Assembly: GCF_012911925.1 (NCBI RefSeq)
Contig: NZ_JAAXKY010000054.1
Location: forward strand, 1-42,590
DNA from: Pseudonocardia xinjiangensis
GTDB lineage: Bacteria; Actinomycetota; Actinomycetes; Mycobacteriales; Pseudonocardiaceae
Direction: 5' to 3'
DNA length: 42,590 bases
Shown one piece after another: positions 8,487 to 18,166 of this stretch. The stretch's first letter is position 1. Each line of letters starts with the position of its first letter. The notes under the pieces are model-generated. The model saw nothing but the letters and a program-made list of their open reading frames with translations, was not told where the DNA came from and ran no database searches. Both the position numbers and the translations under genes were made by a program.

Positions 8487-9638
8487 TCACAGCCCGCCGC
8501 GGGACACCAGCTGGCGCACGATCACGTTGCGCTGGATCTCGTTGGTGCCCTCCCCCACGATCATCAGCGGGGCGTCGCGGAAGTAGCGCTCCACGTCGAA
8601 CTCGGTGGAGTAGCCGTAGCCGCCGTGCACCCGGATCGCGTCGATGGCCACCTGCATGGCGGTCTCCGAGCAGAAGAGCTTCGCCATCCCCGCCTCGAGG
8701 TCGGCCCGCTCGGCCGAGTCGTAGCGCTGCGCCGCGTGCAGCAGCAGCTGGCGGGCGGCGGTGATCCTCGTGCCCATGTCGGCGAGCAGGTTGCCCACCG
8801 ACTGGTGCTGCCAGATGGGCTTGCCGAAGCTCTCGCGCTCCTGGGCGTAGCGCAGCGCGTCGTCGAACGCGGCGCGCGCGACACCGGTGGCCCGGGCGGC
8901 GACCTGGATCCGGCCGATCTCTAGCCCGCGCATCATCTGCGCGAAGCCCCGGCCCTCCACCCCGCCGAGCAGCGCGCCGGCCGGCACCCGGCAGTCGTCG
9001 AAGGACAGCTCGCAGCTCTCGACGCCCTTGTACCCCAGCTTCGGCAGGTCCGCGGACACGGTGAACCCCGGGACCTTCTCCACCAGCAGCACGCTGATCC
9101 CGCTGTGCGCGGGCTGCGCCTGCGGGTCGGTCTTGCACAGCAGCGCGACCACGCCGGCGCGGCGGGCGTTGGTGATCCAGGTCTTGCCGCCGTTGATCAC
9201 GTAGGAGTCGCCGTCGCGGCGGGCGACCGTGCGCATGGCCTGCAGGTCCGAGCCGCCGCCCGGCTCGGTGAGCGCCATCGTGGCGCGCAGCTCACCGGTG
9301 GCCATCCGCGGCAGGTAGCGCTGCTTCTGCTCCTCCGTGCCGTGGTCGAGCAGCAGCTTCGCCACCACGGTGTGGCCGCCCATCGCGCCGGCCAGGCTCA
9401 TCCAGCCCCGCGACAGCTCCTCGGTGACCATCGCGTAGCACGGCGTCGACACGCGCACGTCCCCGTAGGGCTCGGGGATCGCCAGCCCGAAGATCCCCAG
9501 CTGCTTCATCTGGTCGATCAGCTTCTCGGGGTAGGTGTTGCTGTGCTCCAGCTCCCGCGCCACCGGCCGGACGTCACGGTCGACGAAGTCGCGGACCGTG
9601 TCGACGATCGCCGACTCCTCGGCGTCGAGTGTGTGCAT
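8487..9638 (-). CDS. Acyl-CoA dehydrogenase
   Basis: A 383-residue flavoprotein of the acyl-CoA dehydrogenase superfamily. The FAD-binding ALTEPGGGSD motif, the WITNA segment, the RESFGKPIWQHQ helix, the IRVHGGYGYSTEF motif and the C-terminal VGEGTNEIQRN are present; the last contains the Glu expected to serve as catalytic base. It would introduce a 2,3-double bond in an acyl-CoA. Start at ATG 9638 is chosen because GGGGGAGG stands just upstream; an in-frame extension to 9683 runs through that site. It is convergent with the GntR gene, only 10 bp apart. Confidence 0.93.
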   Translation of the reverse strand: MHTLDAEESAIVDTVRDFVDRDVRPVARELEHSNTYPEKLIDQMKQLGIFGLAIPEPYGDVRVSTPCYAMVTEELSRGWMSLAGAMGGHTVVAKLLLDHGTEEQKQRYLPRMATGELRATMALTEPGGGSDLQAMRTVARRDGDSYVINGGKTWITNARRAGVVALLCKTDPQAQPAHSGISVLLVEKVPGFTVSADLPKLGYKGVESCELSFDDCRVPAGALLGGVEGRGFAQMMRGLEIGRIQVAARATGVARAAFDDALRYAQERESFGKPIWQHQSVGNLLADMGTRITAARQLLLHAAQRYDSAERADLEAGMAKLFCSETAMQVAIDAIRVHGGYGYSTEFDVERYFRDAPLMIVGEGTNEIQRNVIVRQLVSRGGL

Positions 9639-9707
9639 GGGACGACCTCCCCCGCTCGCGGACCCTCCCGACCAGACAACCACGGCCCATCGCTCGACGC
9701 CGCTCCG

Positions 9708-10640
9708 TCAGGCGAAGCAGCCGATCGGGCCGCCGTTGAACGCCACCATGTCCGGCCACACCACCGCCAGGGAGAGTGGGGCGCCCAGCGGGTTGCCGTC
9801 GAGCTCGGAGTAGGCCCGGTGCAGGTTGCCGACCAGCCGCTCACTCTCCTGCCAGGCGGCGAACCGGTTGTCCCGGGCGGCCGTAGCCACCTCCAGCGGG
9901 CTGCGGCCCGCGGCGTGCCCGTCGCGCGCCACGGCGTCGACGAACGCCACGTACTCCGCCATGTCATCGAGCAGCTCACCGACCTGGTCGCCCCGCCGGA
10001 CCGGGCCGTGGCCCGGCACGAGCACCTCGGGCCGGAGGTCGCGGATCACCCCGAGCGCCGCCGGGTAGCCCGCGACGCTGCCCTCCGCCAGGAACGGCTG
10101 GCCGCCGGCGAAGGCGAGGTCCCCCGCGAACAGCGTGCGCTGCTCGGGCAGCCAGACCAGCACGTCGCTGCGGGTGTGGGCCGGTCCGACGTGGATGAGC
10201 TGCACCTCCCGCTCGGCGAGGTGCAGCGTCATGCTGTCGGTGAAGGTCAGGTCGGGCGGGCGGACCTCGATGTGCCCGTAGTCCGGGCCGGCCAGGACCT
10301 GCGCGGCGAGCAGACCGGCGGCGAGCGCGTCCTCCCGGCAGGTGACGTGCCCGATGATCGGGGTGCCTGCCGGCATCAGCCAGTTGCCGAAGGTGTGGTC
10401 GCCGTGGTGGTGGGTGTTCACCAGCGCGCGCGGCGCCCGGTCGCTGACCGTCTCCACCGCGGCCAGCAGCGCGCGGTTGCGCGCCTCCGTAGAAGTGGTG
10501 TCGACCAGGACGTACCCGCCGTCCCCGCCGGTCACGACGCCGGTGTTGTTCACCATCCAGCTGCCGTCCGGCTGGACGTAGGCGAAGGCGCCGGGCGCCA
10601 CCTCGACGAGCTCGGGCGACGGCAGTGATCGGGATGTCAT
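9708..10640 (-). CDS. Metallo-beta-lactamase-fold hydrolase
   Basis: A 310-residue MBL-fold protein. The metal motif NTHHHGDHTFGN supplies His77, His79, Asp81 and His82; further ligands lie in GPAHTRSDVLV, FAGDLAF and VPGHGP. The fold hydrolyses thioesters, lactones, sulfates and similar bonds. It shares strand with the acyl-CoA dehydrogenase, with a 69-bp gap, so the two may be co-transcribed and act on a common acyl substrate. Specific function not recognised. Confidence 0.88.
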   Translation of the reverse strand: MTSRSLPSPELVEVAPGAFAYVQPDGSWMVNNTGVVTGGDGGYVLVDTTSTEARNRALLAAVETVSDRAPRALVNTHHHGDHTFGNWLMPAGTPIIGHVTCREDALAAGLLAAQVLAGPDYGHIEVRPPDLTFTDSMTLHLAEREVQLIHVGPAHTRSDVLVWLPEQRTLFAGDLAFAGGQPFLAEGSVAGYPAALGVIRDLRPEVLVPGHGPVRRGDQVGELLDDMAEYVAFVDAVARDGHAAGRSPLEVATAARDNRFAAWQESERLVGNLHRAYSELDGNPLGAPLSLAVVWPDMVAFNGGPIGCFA

Positions 10641-10666
10641 GACGTCATTCTGGCCGTGCGGACGAA

Positions 10667-11593
10667 CTAGGCGGCGTCCAGCATGTGAAAGAGCAGCAGC
10701 AGCTGGGTGATCGCCAGCGGTTCGCTGCGCTGCTCGGCGCCGAGCACGCCCAGCCCGTCCGGCACGTCACCGGGCTGGTCGAGCAGCGCCCACATCGCCT
10801 TCTCGAGGCTGCGGCTCTCCTCGGTGGGGACGTAGCCGTGCACGTGCAGCGTGTCGACCGGCCTGCCGTCGGTGTCGCGGCACAGCTTCACGTGCATCGT
10901 CCGGTGGTTGGCCAGCACGCCACCGAGGTCGGGATGGCGGATCGTGGGCCGGAGCACGAGCTCGGCGGAGAGCGGGGTGCCCGGCGGATCGTCGCGCACG
11001 GCGATCGGCGCGAACCGGACGACGATGTCGGCGTGGCTGCGCTGCGGGCGGATGTGGGCCTCCGACTCGGAGGTCCGCCGGTCGAGCTCGGCGAGCACCT
11101 GCTCGCGGGAGTAGCCCCGCGCCGAGGTGTCCCGGGCCAGCTTCCAGCCGCGGCGGATCTCCTCCGGCGGGTCGAGGAACACCGTGACGTCGAAGCAGGC
11201 TCGCGAGAGCTTGCTGTGCAGCGGGAGCAGGCCCTCCACGATGATGTACCGGTTGGGCTCGACGCGCTCGGGCCGGGCCAGCTTCCCCGTGGAGTGGTCG
11301 TACACCGGCTTGAGGATGGGCTGGCCACTGGCCAGCAGCTGCAGGTGCTGCTCCATGATGTCGAGGTGGTTGCAGTCGGGATGCAGCGCGGTGAAGGGCA
11401 GGTCGCGCCGCTCGGCCCGGTCGTACCGGTGGTAGTCGTCCACGCAGATCGAGACGCAGTTGTCGGGGCCGAGTGCCTGCACCAGCCCGCGGGTGAGGGT
11501 GGTCTTGCCGGCCGCACTGTCCCCCGCGATCGCGAGCATCACCGGGCGTGAGCCAGGGCCGGCACGCACGATCCGGAACGCCTTGTCCGCCAT
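10667..11593 (-). CDS. prk: Phosphoribulokinase
   Basis: A 308-residue P-loop kinase. Walker A is GDSAAGKTT (residues 24-32). The PRK hallmarks follow in order: CVDDYHRYDRAERR, the TALHPDCNHLDIM block, KPVYDHSTGK and IIVEGLLPLHS. It would phosphorylate ribulose 5-phosphate to ribulose 1,5-bisphosphate, the RuBisCO substrate, in the Calvin-Benson-Bassham cycle. The usual EGLHP is EGLLP here. Identification as PRK and not uridine kinase rests on these motifs and on the RuBisCO operon 2 kb away. A longer open frame to 12373 is antisense to the response regulator and was rejected; ATG 11593 starts MADKAFRIV. Confidence 0.93.
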   Translation of the reverse strand: MADKAFRIVRAGPGSRPVMLAIAGDSAAGKTTLTRGLVQALGPDNCVSICVDDYHRYDRAERRDLPFTALHPDCNHLDIMEQHLQLLASGQPILKPVYDHSTGKLARPERVEPNRYIIVEGLLPLHSKLSRACFDVTVFLDPPEEIRRGWKLARDTSARGYSREQVLAELDRRTSESEAHIRPQRSHADIVVRFAPIAVRDDPPGTPLSAELVLRPTIRHPDLGGVLANHRTMHVKLCRDTDGRPVDTLHVHGYVPTEESRSLEKAMWALLDQPGDVPDGLGVLGAEQRSEPLAITQLLLLFHMLDAA

Positions 11594-11707
11594 GGACCGA
11601 CCGTAGGCCGGTCCGAACGTGACGGAGTCCCCCGCAACGGGGGTCGGGCGGGGGATCCGCACGTACGAAGGCTGTTCGGCCGGGGGCCATGGACCTATCG
11701 TCGGTAG
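11594..11707. promoter_or_regulatory. Divergent promoter region prk / two-component system
   Basis: The 114-bp gap holds two inverted repeats: GGACCG (11594-11599) with CGGTCC (11609-11614) immediately before prk, and CCCCCG-CAA-CGGGGG at 11629-11643. A TATCGT hexamer at 11696-11701 lies six bases before the response regulator ATG, the pattern of a leaderless actinobacterial promoter. The repeats are candidate operators; the second could also form an RNA hairpin in the prk leader. Confidence 0.4.
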
Positions 11708-12364
11708 ATGACCGGGCCGCTTCGTATCGTCCTCGTGGACGACCACGAGATGGTCCGCCACGGCCTGAAGGCGATGCTCGCGCCGTTCCGCAGCCGGGTC
11801 AGGGTGGTCGGCGAGGCCGAGGGCGCCGACGACGCGGTCCCGCTGGTCGACGGCCTGGACCCCGACATCGTGCTGTCCGACGTCCGGCTGAACGGGGCGA
11901 GCGGCCTCGACCTGTGCCGCCGGCTCTGCCAGGAGCGGGCCGGGCGGCGGGTGGTGCTGCTGTCGGTGTACGACGACGAGCAGTACCTGTTCCAGGCGCT
12001 GCGGGCGGGGGCAGCGGGCTACCTGATCAAGCGCATCACCGGCGAGGACCTGGTGCGCCACCTCGAACTGGTGCACGCCGGCGAGACCGTCATCGATCCC
12101 GGACTGGCCGGCCGTGCCGTCGCCTCGGCGGCCCGGCTGCACAGCGGGGAGTTCTGGCCCGGAGCGCGTCACGGCCTCACCCACCGCGAGAGCGAGGTGC
12201 TCTCGCTGATCGTCAGCGGCCTGTCGAACCGGGCGATCGCCACCCGCCTGACGGTCGGCGACGAGACGGTGAAGAGCCATCTGCGCTCCATCTACCGCAA
12301 GCTCGTGGTGAACGACCGGGCCGGTGCCGTGGCCGCCGCTCTGCGCGAAGGCATCTTCCAGTGA
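11708..12364 (+). CDS. NarL/FixJ-type response regulator
   Basis: A 218-residue regulator with an N-terminal receiver domain (VDDHE acidic pocket, phospho-acceptor Asp58 in IVLSDVRL, Lys in YLIKRI) and a C-terminal LuxR/GerE helix-turn-helix (LTHRESEVLSLIVSGLSNRAIA, then VKSHLRSIYRKL). It overlaps the histidine kinase start by 4 bp. Its place between prk and cbbR suggests it controls carbon-fixation genes, which is an inference from location only. Confidence 0.95.
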   Translation: MTGPLRIVLVDDHEMVRHGLKAMLAPFRSRVRVVGEAEGADDAVPLVDGLDPDIVLSDVRLNGASGLDLCRRLCQERAGRRVVLLSVYDDEQYLFQALRAGAAGYLIKRITGEDLVRHLELVHAGETVIDPGLAGRAVASAARLHSGEFWPGARHGLTHRESEVLSLIVSGLSNRAIATRLTVGDETVKSHLRSIYRKLVVNDRAGAVAAALREGIFQ

Positions 12365-13575
12365 CCACGGCACGGCGGCCCGCGCTCGGCGGCCTCGCCG
12401 ACCTCGAGGCGGAGAACGCGCTGCTGCTGGCCATCGTGGAGGCCACCTCGTCGGGCCCGGAGGTCGAGCCGCTGGCCGCCGCCGTCGCCCGGTTGATCGT
12501 GGAGGCCACGGCCACCGACGTCTGCTTCGTGCACGTGCTCGACGACGCGGGCCGCTCGCTCACGCTCGCCGGTGCGACCCCGCCGTTCGACGCCGAGGTC
12601 GGCCGGGTGCGGTTGCCGATCGGGATCGGCATCGCGGGCTGGGTCGCGGCGCACGGGGAGCCCGCCGTGCTCGTCGACGACAAGCACGCGGATGCGCGCT
12701 ACCTGCCGATCCCGGCCCTGCGCGGTGCCGACTACACCTCGATGGCGTCGGTGCCGATGACGAGCGACCTGGCCGGCCTGGTCGGGGTGCTCAACGTGCA
12801 CACGGTGGCCCGCCGCGAGTTCACCGCCCGCGACATCCGGCTGCTCACCTCGATCGGCAGGCTGGTGGCGGGTGCGCTGCACTCCGCGCGGCTGCACCGC
12901 AGGCTCGCCGCGAGGGAACGCGCCCACGAGCAGTTCACCGAGCAGGTGATCGCCGCGCAGGAGACCGAGCGGCGCCGGCTCGCGGGCGACATCCACGACG
13001 GAATCTCCCAGCGCCTGGTCAGCCTCGGGTACCACCTCGACGCGGCGGCAGGCACGCTGCGCTCCGACCCGGCGTACGCGCAGCAGCAGCTGATCCGCGC
13101 CCGCGAGCTGGCCGACATCACGGTGGACGAGGCCAGGATCGCCGTCGGCGGCCTGCGCCCACCGGTGCTCGACGACCTCGGGCTCGCCGGGGGCCTGTCC
13201 AGCCTGTGCCGGACGGTGCCCGATCTCGACTGCGAGCTGGACCTCGGCGACGACCGCCTGCCCGAACACGTCGAGATCGCGCTGTACCGCATCGCGCAGG
13301 AGGCGCTGCAGAACGTGCAGAAGCACGCCAGGGCCACCCGCGTGGAGCTGCGGTTCGCCGTGCGGGCCGGCACGGCCCGGTTGGAGGTCGGCGACGACGG
13401 CTGCGGGTTCGACACCGGGCCGGGCGGGTTCGAGGCGCGCGACCTGGAGCCGGGCGCCCCGGGCTACGGGATGCGGAGCATGGCTGAGCGGGCCGAGCTC
13501 GTGGGCGGCACCCTGACCGTGAGCTCGCGCCGCGGCTCGGGCACGACGGTCACGGTGACGGTCCCGACGCTGTAA
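12361..13575 (+). CDS. GAF-domain sensor histidine kinase (HisKA_3/NarX-type)
   Basis: A 404-residue kinase starting at GTG 12361. A GAF sensory domain spans roughly residues 20-175 (GIGIAGWVAAHGEPAVLVDD, YTSMASVPM). The dimerisation/phospho-acceptor segment ETERRRLAGDIHDGISQ carries His212, and a HATPase_c domain follows (QEALQNVQKHA N-box, GDDGCGFD, GYGMRSMAERAELVGG). No transmembrane segment is apparent, so it is a cytosolic sensor of a ligand or redox/gas signal. It is co-translated with the response regulator and convergent with cbbR, 14 bp apart. Confidence 0.93.
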   Translation: MTTARRPALGGLADLEAENALLLAIVEATSSGPEVEPLAAAVARLIVEATATDVCFVHVLDDAGRSLTLAGATPPFDAEVGRVRLPIGIGIAGWVAAHGEPAVLVDDKHADARYLPIPALRGADYTSMASVPMTSDLAGLVGVLNVHTVARREFTARDIRLLTSIGRLVAGALHSARLHRRLAARERAHEQFTEQVIAAQETERRRLAGDIHDGISQRLVSLGYHLDAAAGTLRSDPAYAQQQLIRARELADITVDEARIAVGGLRPPVLDDLGLAGGLSSLCRTVPDLDCELDLGDDRLPEHVEIALYRIAQEALQNVQKHARATRVELRFAVRAGTARLEVGDDGCGFDTGPGGFEARDLEPGAPGYGMRSMAERAELVGGTLTVSSRRGSGTTVTVTVPTL

Positions 13576-13589
13576 GGACTCTCCCCAGG

Positions 13590-14477
13590 TCAGCGGGCCG
13601 CCGGTGGCGCCGTCCAGCTCAGCTCCGGGTGTGTCAGGAGATGCTTCACGAACATGTCGGTGGACGCCGTGGCGTGCCGGTGGCTCACGGCGTGCCACGG
13701 GCGGTGCAGTGGGGTGCCCGGCATCGGCAGCTCCACCAGCTCCCCGCCCTCGAGCTGCCGGGCCACGGCCTGCCGGGACGCCAGCGTCACGCCCAGCCCC
13801 GCCTCGGCCGCCGCGATCACCGCACCCGGCGAGCCGAGGACGAGCGTCGGGGGGTCGGCCTCCAGCGCCGCGAGGAGCGCCTCGCAGGTGGCGCGGGTGC
13901 CCGAACCGGCTTCGCGCATCAACCACGTCGCGTCGGCCGGGGAGAAGCCGTCGGCCGACCGCGGAGACCCCACCACGACCAGGCTGTTGGCGCTGACCGC
14001 GCGGATCCCGTCCGCCAGGTCGTCGGGCGGACGCCCGGCGAGCACGAGGTCGACCTCGTGCTGGGCGAGCAGCGGCCACACCCGCGCCCGGTGGTCCACC
14101 TCCAGCTGCAGCGTCACGTCTGGATGGCGCTTGTGGAACGAGGCGAGCAGCGCCGGGACGACGTGCTCCCCCGCCATCGTCACAGCGGCCAGCCGGAGCA
14201 GCCCCCGCTCCGGGTCGGCCTCGCCGCGCGCCGCGGCCATCGCCTCGTCGTGCAGACCCAGGATGCGGCGGGCGTAACCGGCGTAGCGCTCCCCGGCGGG
14301 GGTGAGCAGCACCCCGCGGCCGTTGCGGCGCACGAGCGGCACCCCCACGTCCGCCGCCAGTGCGCTGACCGCGGCCGAGACCGACGACTCGGTGACCACC
14401 AGGCGCTGGGCAGCGCCACGCACCGAGCCGGCGTCGGCCAGCTCGACGAGTGCCCGCAGGCGGGCGTTGGTGGTCAC
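13590..14477 (-). CDS. cbbR: LysR-type regulator of CO2 fixation genes
   Basis: A 295-residue LTTR with an N-terminal winged helix (SVRGAAQRLVVTESSVSAAVSALAADVGVPLVRR) and a periplasmic-binding-like effector domain. The effector domain contains MREAGSGTRATCEALLA, a motif shared by CbbR/CysB-like regulators. It is the last gene of the cbbL-cbbS-cbbX operon, overlapping cbbX by 4 bp, which is unusual because cbbR is normally divergent from cbbL. The name rests on context plus family resemblance. Confidence 0.85.
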   Translation of the reverse strand: MTTNARLRALVELADAGSVRGAAQRLVVTESSVSAAVSALAADVGVPLVRRNGRGVLLTPAGERYAGYARRILGLHDEAMAAARGEADPERGLLRLAAVTMAGEHVVPALLASFHKRHPDVTLQLEVDHRARVWPLLAQHEVDLVLAGRPPDDLADGIRAVSANSLVVVGSPRSADGFSPADATWLMREAGSGTRATCEALLAALEADPPTLVLGSPGAVIAAAEAGLGVTLASRQAVARQLEGGELVELPMPGTPLHRPWHAVSHRHATASTDMFVKHLLTHPELSWTAPPAAR

Positions 14478-15514
14478 ACGAGCATGGTCCCGGACCCACC
14501 ACCTCCGGCGGTACCCCGCTCACCCGGCTCTGAACTGCCCGGATGGGGGTCGAACACCCGGCTCGCGAGCAGGTCGGCCGCCTCGATCGTGGTGAGTGCG
14601 TCACGGTCGACCCGCTGGTCCGTCCCGTCGACCAGCCGGCGCGCCTGGCGCAGCCGGGCCCGTTCCACGGCGTTGCGGACGCTGCGCGCGTTGGCGAAGC
14701 GGGGGCGCGCCATCCGCCGTTCCAGGTAGTCGCGCAGCACCGGCCGGGCATCGGCGGCGAACACGTAACCCAGCTGGTCGGCCATCCGGTCGGCGATCTG
14801 CTCCAGCTCGTCGGCGGTGTAGGCGGGGAAGGTGATGTGGTGGGCGATCCGCGAGCTCATGCCCGGGTTGCTGCGGAAGAACACGTCCATCTCGGCGGCG
14901 TAGCCGGCGAGGATGACCACCACGTCGTCGCGGTGGTTCTCCATCACCTGCAGGAGGATCTCGATGGACTCGCTCCCGTAGTCCCGCTCGTTCTCCGCCT
15001 TGTGCAGGTAGTAGGCCTCGTCGATGAACAGCACGCCGCCCATCGCGCGCTTGAGGACGTCACGCGTCTTGGGCGCGGTGTGCCCCACGTACTGCCCGAC
15101 CAGGTCGTCGCGCGTGACGGTGACCAGGTGCCCGCGGCGCAGGTAGCCCATCCGGTGCAGCAGGCCCGCCATCCGCAGCGCCACCGTCGTCTTGCCGGTG
15201 CCCGGGCCGCCGGTGAAGCACATGTGCAGGTTCGGCGGGGCGGTCGTGATGCCGAACCGCGCACGGGTGCGGTCCACGAGCAGCAGCGCGGCGATCTCGG
15301 CGATCCGCGCCTTGACCGGCGCCAGCCCCACCAGCTCGGAGTCGAGCGCGGCGAGCACGTCGTCCACCCCGGTGGCGCTGCGCTCGGCGGCGAGGTCGAC
15401 CACCGCGTCGGGGGCCAGCAGGGGTGGCGCCCCGTCGTCGTCCGGCGTGACCTCCGGCTCGGGCGCCACCGCACCACCCGGCATCGCGAAGCCCGGCCGG
15501 GCGCCGGCGCTCAC
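14474..15514 (-). CDS. cbbX: RuBisCO activase, red type (AAA+ protein CbbX)
   Basis: An AAA+ ATPase of about 346 residues. Walker A is GGPGTGKT (residues 102-109) in MCFTGGPGTGKTTVALRMAG, Walker B is VLFIDEAYYL (161-170), and the pore-like loop YVGHTAPKT lies between them. This is the CbbX family that remodels red-type RuBisCO to release inhibitory sugar phosphates. GTG 15514 follows an AGGGG site; ATG 15484 is an alternative. Extension further upstream would translate the palindromic repeat at 15526-15591 and was rejected. Gene order cbbL-cbbS-cbbX is typical of red-type operons. Confidence 0.92.
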   Translation of the reverse strand: MSAGARPGFAMPGGAVAPEPEVTPDDDGAPPLLAPDAVVDLAAERSATGVDDVLAALDSELVGLAPVKARIAEIAALLLVDRTRARFGITTAPPNLHMCFTGGPGTGKTTVALRMAGLLHRMGYLRRGHLVTVTRDDLVGQYVGHTAPKTRDVLKRAMGGVLFIDEAYYLHKAENERDYGSESIEILLQVMENHRDDVVVILAGYAAEMDVFFRSNPGMSSRIAHHITFPAYTADELEQIADRMADQLGYVFAADARPVLRDYLERRMARPRFANARSVRNAVERARLRQARRLVDGTDQRVDRDALTTIEAADLLASRVFDPHPGSSEPGERGTAGGGGSGTMLV

Positions 15515-15525
15515 GGGAGCCCCTG

Positions 15526-15591
15526 CCCCGGTTGCAGCAAAGCCACTTTCACGCAACCTCGTGGCATCAACGTGGCTTTCCTGCAACGGGG
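15526..15591. repeat. Palindromic intergenic element, copy 1 (cbbS/cbbX junction)
   Basis: An imperfect inverted repeat flanked by CCCCG and CGGGG. Left arm 15531-15558 begins GTTGCAGCAAAGCCACTTTC; right arm 15560-15587 ends GTGGCTTTCCTGCAAC; the arms pair with about six mismatches in 28. A better-conserved copy sits at 17552-17617. The element contains the last codons and the TGA stop of cbbS. As RNA it would form a long hairpin between cbbS and cbbX. Confidence 0.85.
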
Positions 15592-16013
15592 CTCGGGCCG
15601 TACCGCTCGCCCTGCGGCCGGTCCGTCGCGTAGGACGTGGTGGTGTAGGTGATCCGCCGGTCCGCGCCCTCGTGGCGCTCCAGGCGGAAACCGGGCTCCG
15701 GCTCGGGGCGCTGCACGATGAACGACAGCGCGGTCGTCTGCCTGCCGAGCCGGGCGTCGTAGGCGTTGAGCTTCACGTAGCAGTCGGGGTGGGCGGTGCG
15801 GCAGGCGTCCACCTCGAGCATCACCCCGGCCGGGTCGGCCAGGTCGAACATCGGCAGCCCCCACATCTCCCAGTAGGTGTTGCGCGGGTGCGGGTCGTCG
15901 GTGAACTCCACCGACAGCGGCCAGCCGTTGTCGAGGCAGTACCCGATCTGCGCGGTGATCTCTGCGGCGGTCAGGTCGGGAAGGTGGGAAAAGGTCCCCT
16001 GGGTGATGCGCAC
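15567..16013 (-). CDS. cbbS: RuBisCO small subunit, red type (form IC/ID)
   Basis: A 148-residue protein beginning [15 protein letters not shown], with the family blocks [33 protein letters not shown], VRxNAYD-like [11 protein letters not shown], and the extended red-type C-terminal tail [18 protein letters not shown]. It pairs with CbbL to make the L8S8 hexadecamer. It starts 10 bp after cbbL. The last residues (VAGKPR) and the stop codon are supplied by the palindromic element at 15526-15591, so the native C-terminus may have been altered by its insertion. Confidence 0.96.
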   Translation of the reverse strand: MRITQGTFSHLPDLTAAEITAQIGYCLDNGWPLSVEFTDDPHPRNTYWEMWGLPMFDLADPAGVMLEVDACRTAHPDCYVKLNAYDARLGRQTTALSFIVQRPEPEPGFRLERHEGADRRITYTTTSYATDRPQGERYGPSPVAGKPR

Positions 16014-16023
16014 GGGTGGCTCC

Positions 16024-17688
<1,665 letters not shown>

Positions 17689-17752
17689 TCACCGTGGGAG
17701 CAGTGCCGGTCTCCCCCGGCCCCTACGCGCCGACCGGGATGTGGTGACAGGC

Positions 17753-18150
17753 ATGGACGCCGAGGACATCGCCCTGCTCGCCGGGGCCGCGCTGGCGATG
17801 GGCGACCCGGAGATCGGCCACGGGATGCTCACGGTGACCGTGGCGCCCACCGCGTGGTGCCAGGCACTGGAATGGGCGCGGGACGAGATCGGCTGCTCGT
17901 CCTTCGACTTCCTGCGAGGCGCCGACGGTCTCGGCGTCGATCCCCCCGGAGTCCTGGTGGTGGCGCACCTGCACTGCCCCGCGGGACGCCACCACCTGCT
18001 CCTGCGCACGCTCGTGCCGGCAGGCGACCTCCGGCTGCCCACCGCGACCGGTCTCCACCGCGGCGCGAGTCGGCACGAGCGGGAGACCCACGAGATGTTC
18101 GGGGTGCACTTCACGGGCCACCCGTACCTGGACCCACTGCTGCAGGACGG
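17753..18150 (+). pseudogene. Truncated complex I 30-kDa (NuoC-like) subunit gene
   Basis: ATG 17753 starts about 130 residues resembling the respiratory-chain NADH dehydrogenase 30-kDa family: the VTVAPTAWCQALEWARDEIG helix region, the FDFLRGAD and VLVVAHLHC strands, then HERETHEMFGVHFTGHPYL, the family signature ERE--(D/E)MFG--F-GHP. The expected continuation (LLPDDWEGHPLRKDY) is absent; after PLLQDG the sequence becomes the 3' end of the convergent MFS gene. The frame stays open into that gene without family resemblance. Whether a short product is made is unknown; it may be a relic of a nuo or group-4 hydrogenase operon. Confidence 0.65.
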
Positions 18151-18166
18151 CTCCGGGCGGGCCGGG

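Noticed and set aside
11593..12373. N-terminal extension of phosphoribulokinase across the response regulator
   Set aside because: It is antisense to a complete receiver/LuxR-HTH protein, and the PRK fold starts normally at MADKAFRIV.
15515..15586. A cbbX start that includes the sequence [11 protein letters not shown]
   Set aside because: These residues are the translation of the palindromic element, whose other copy gives nearly the same peptide upstream of cbbL (SKATLTQRR and related), so it is repeat and not protein.
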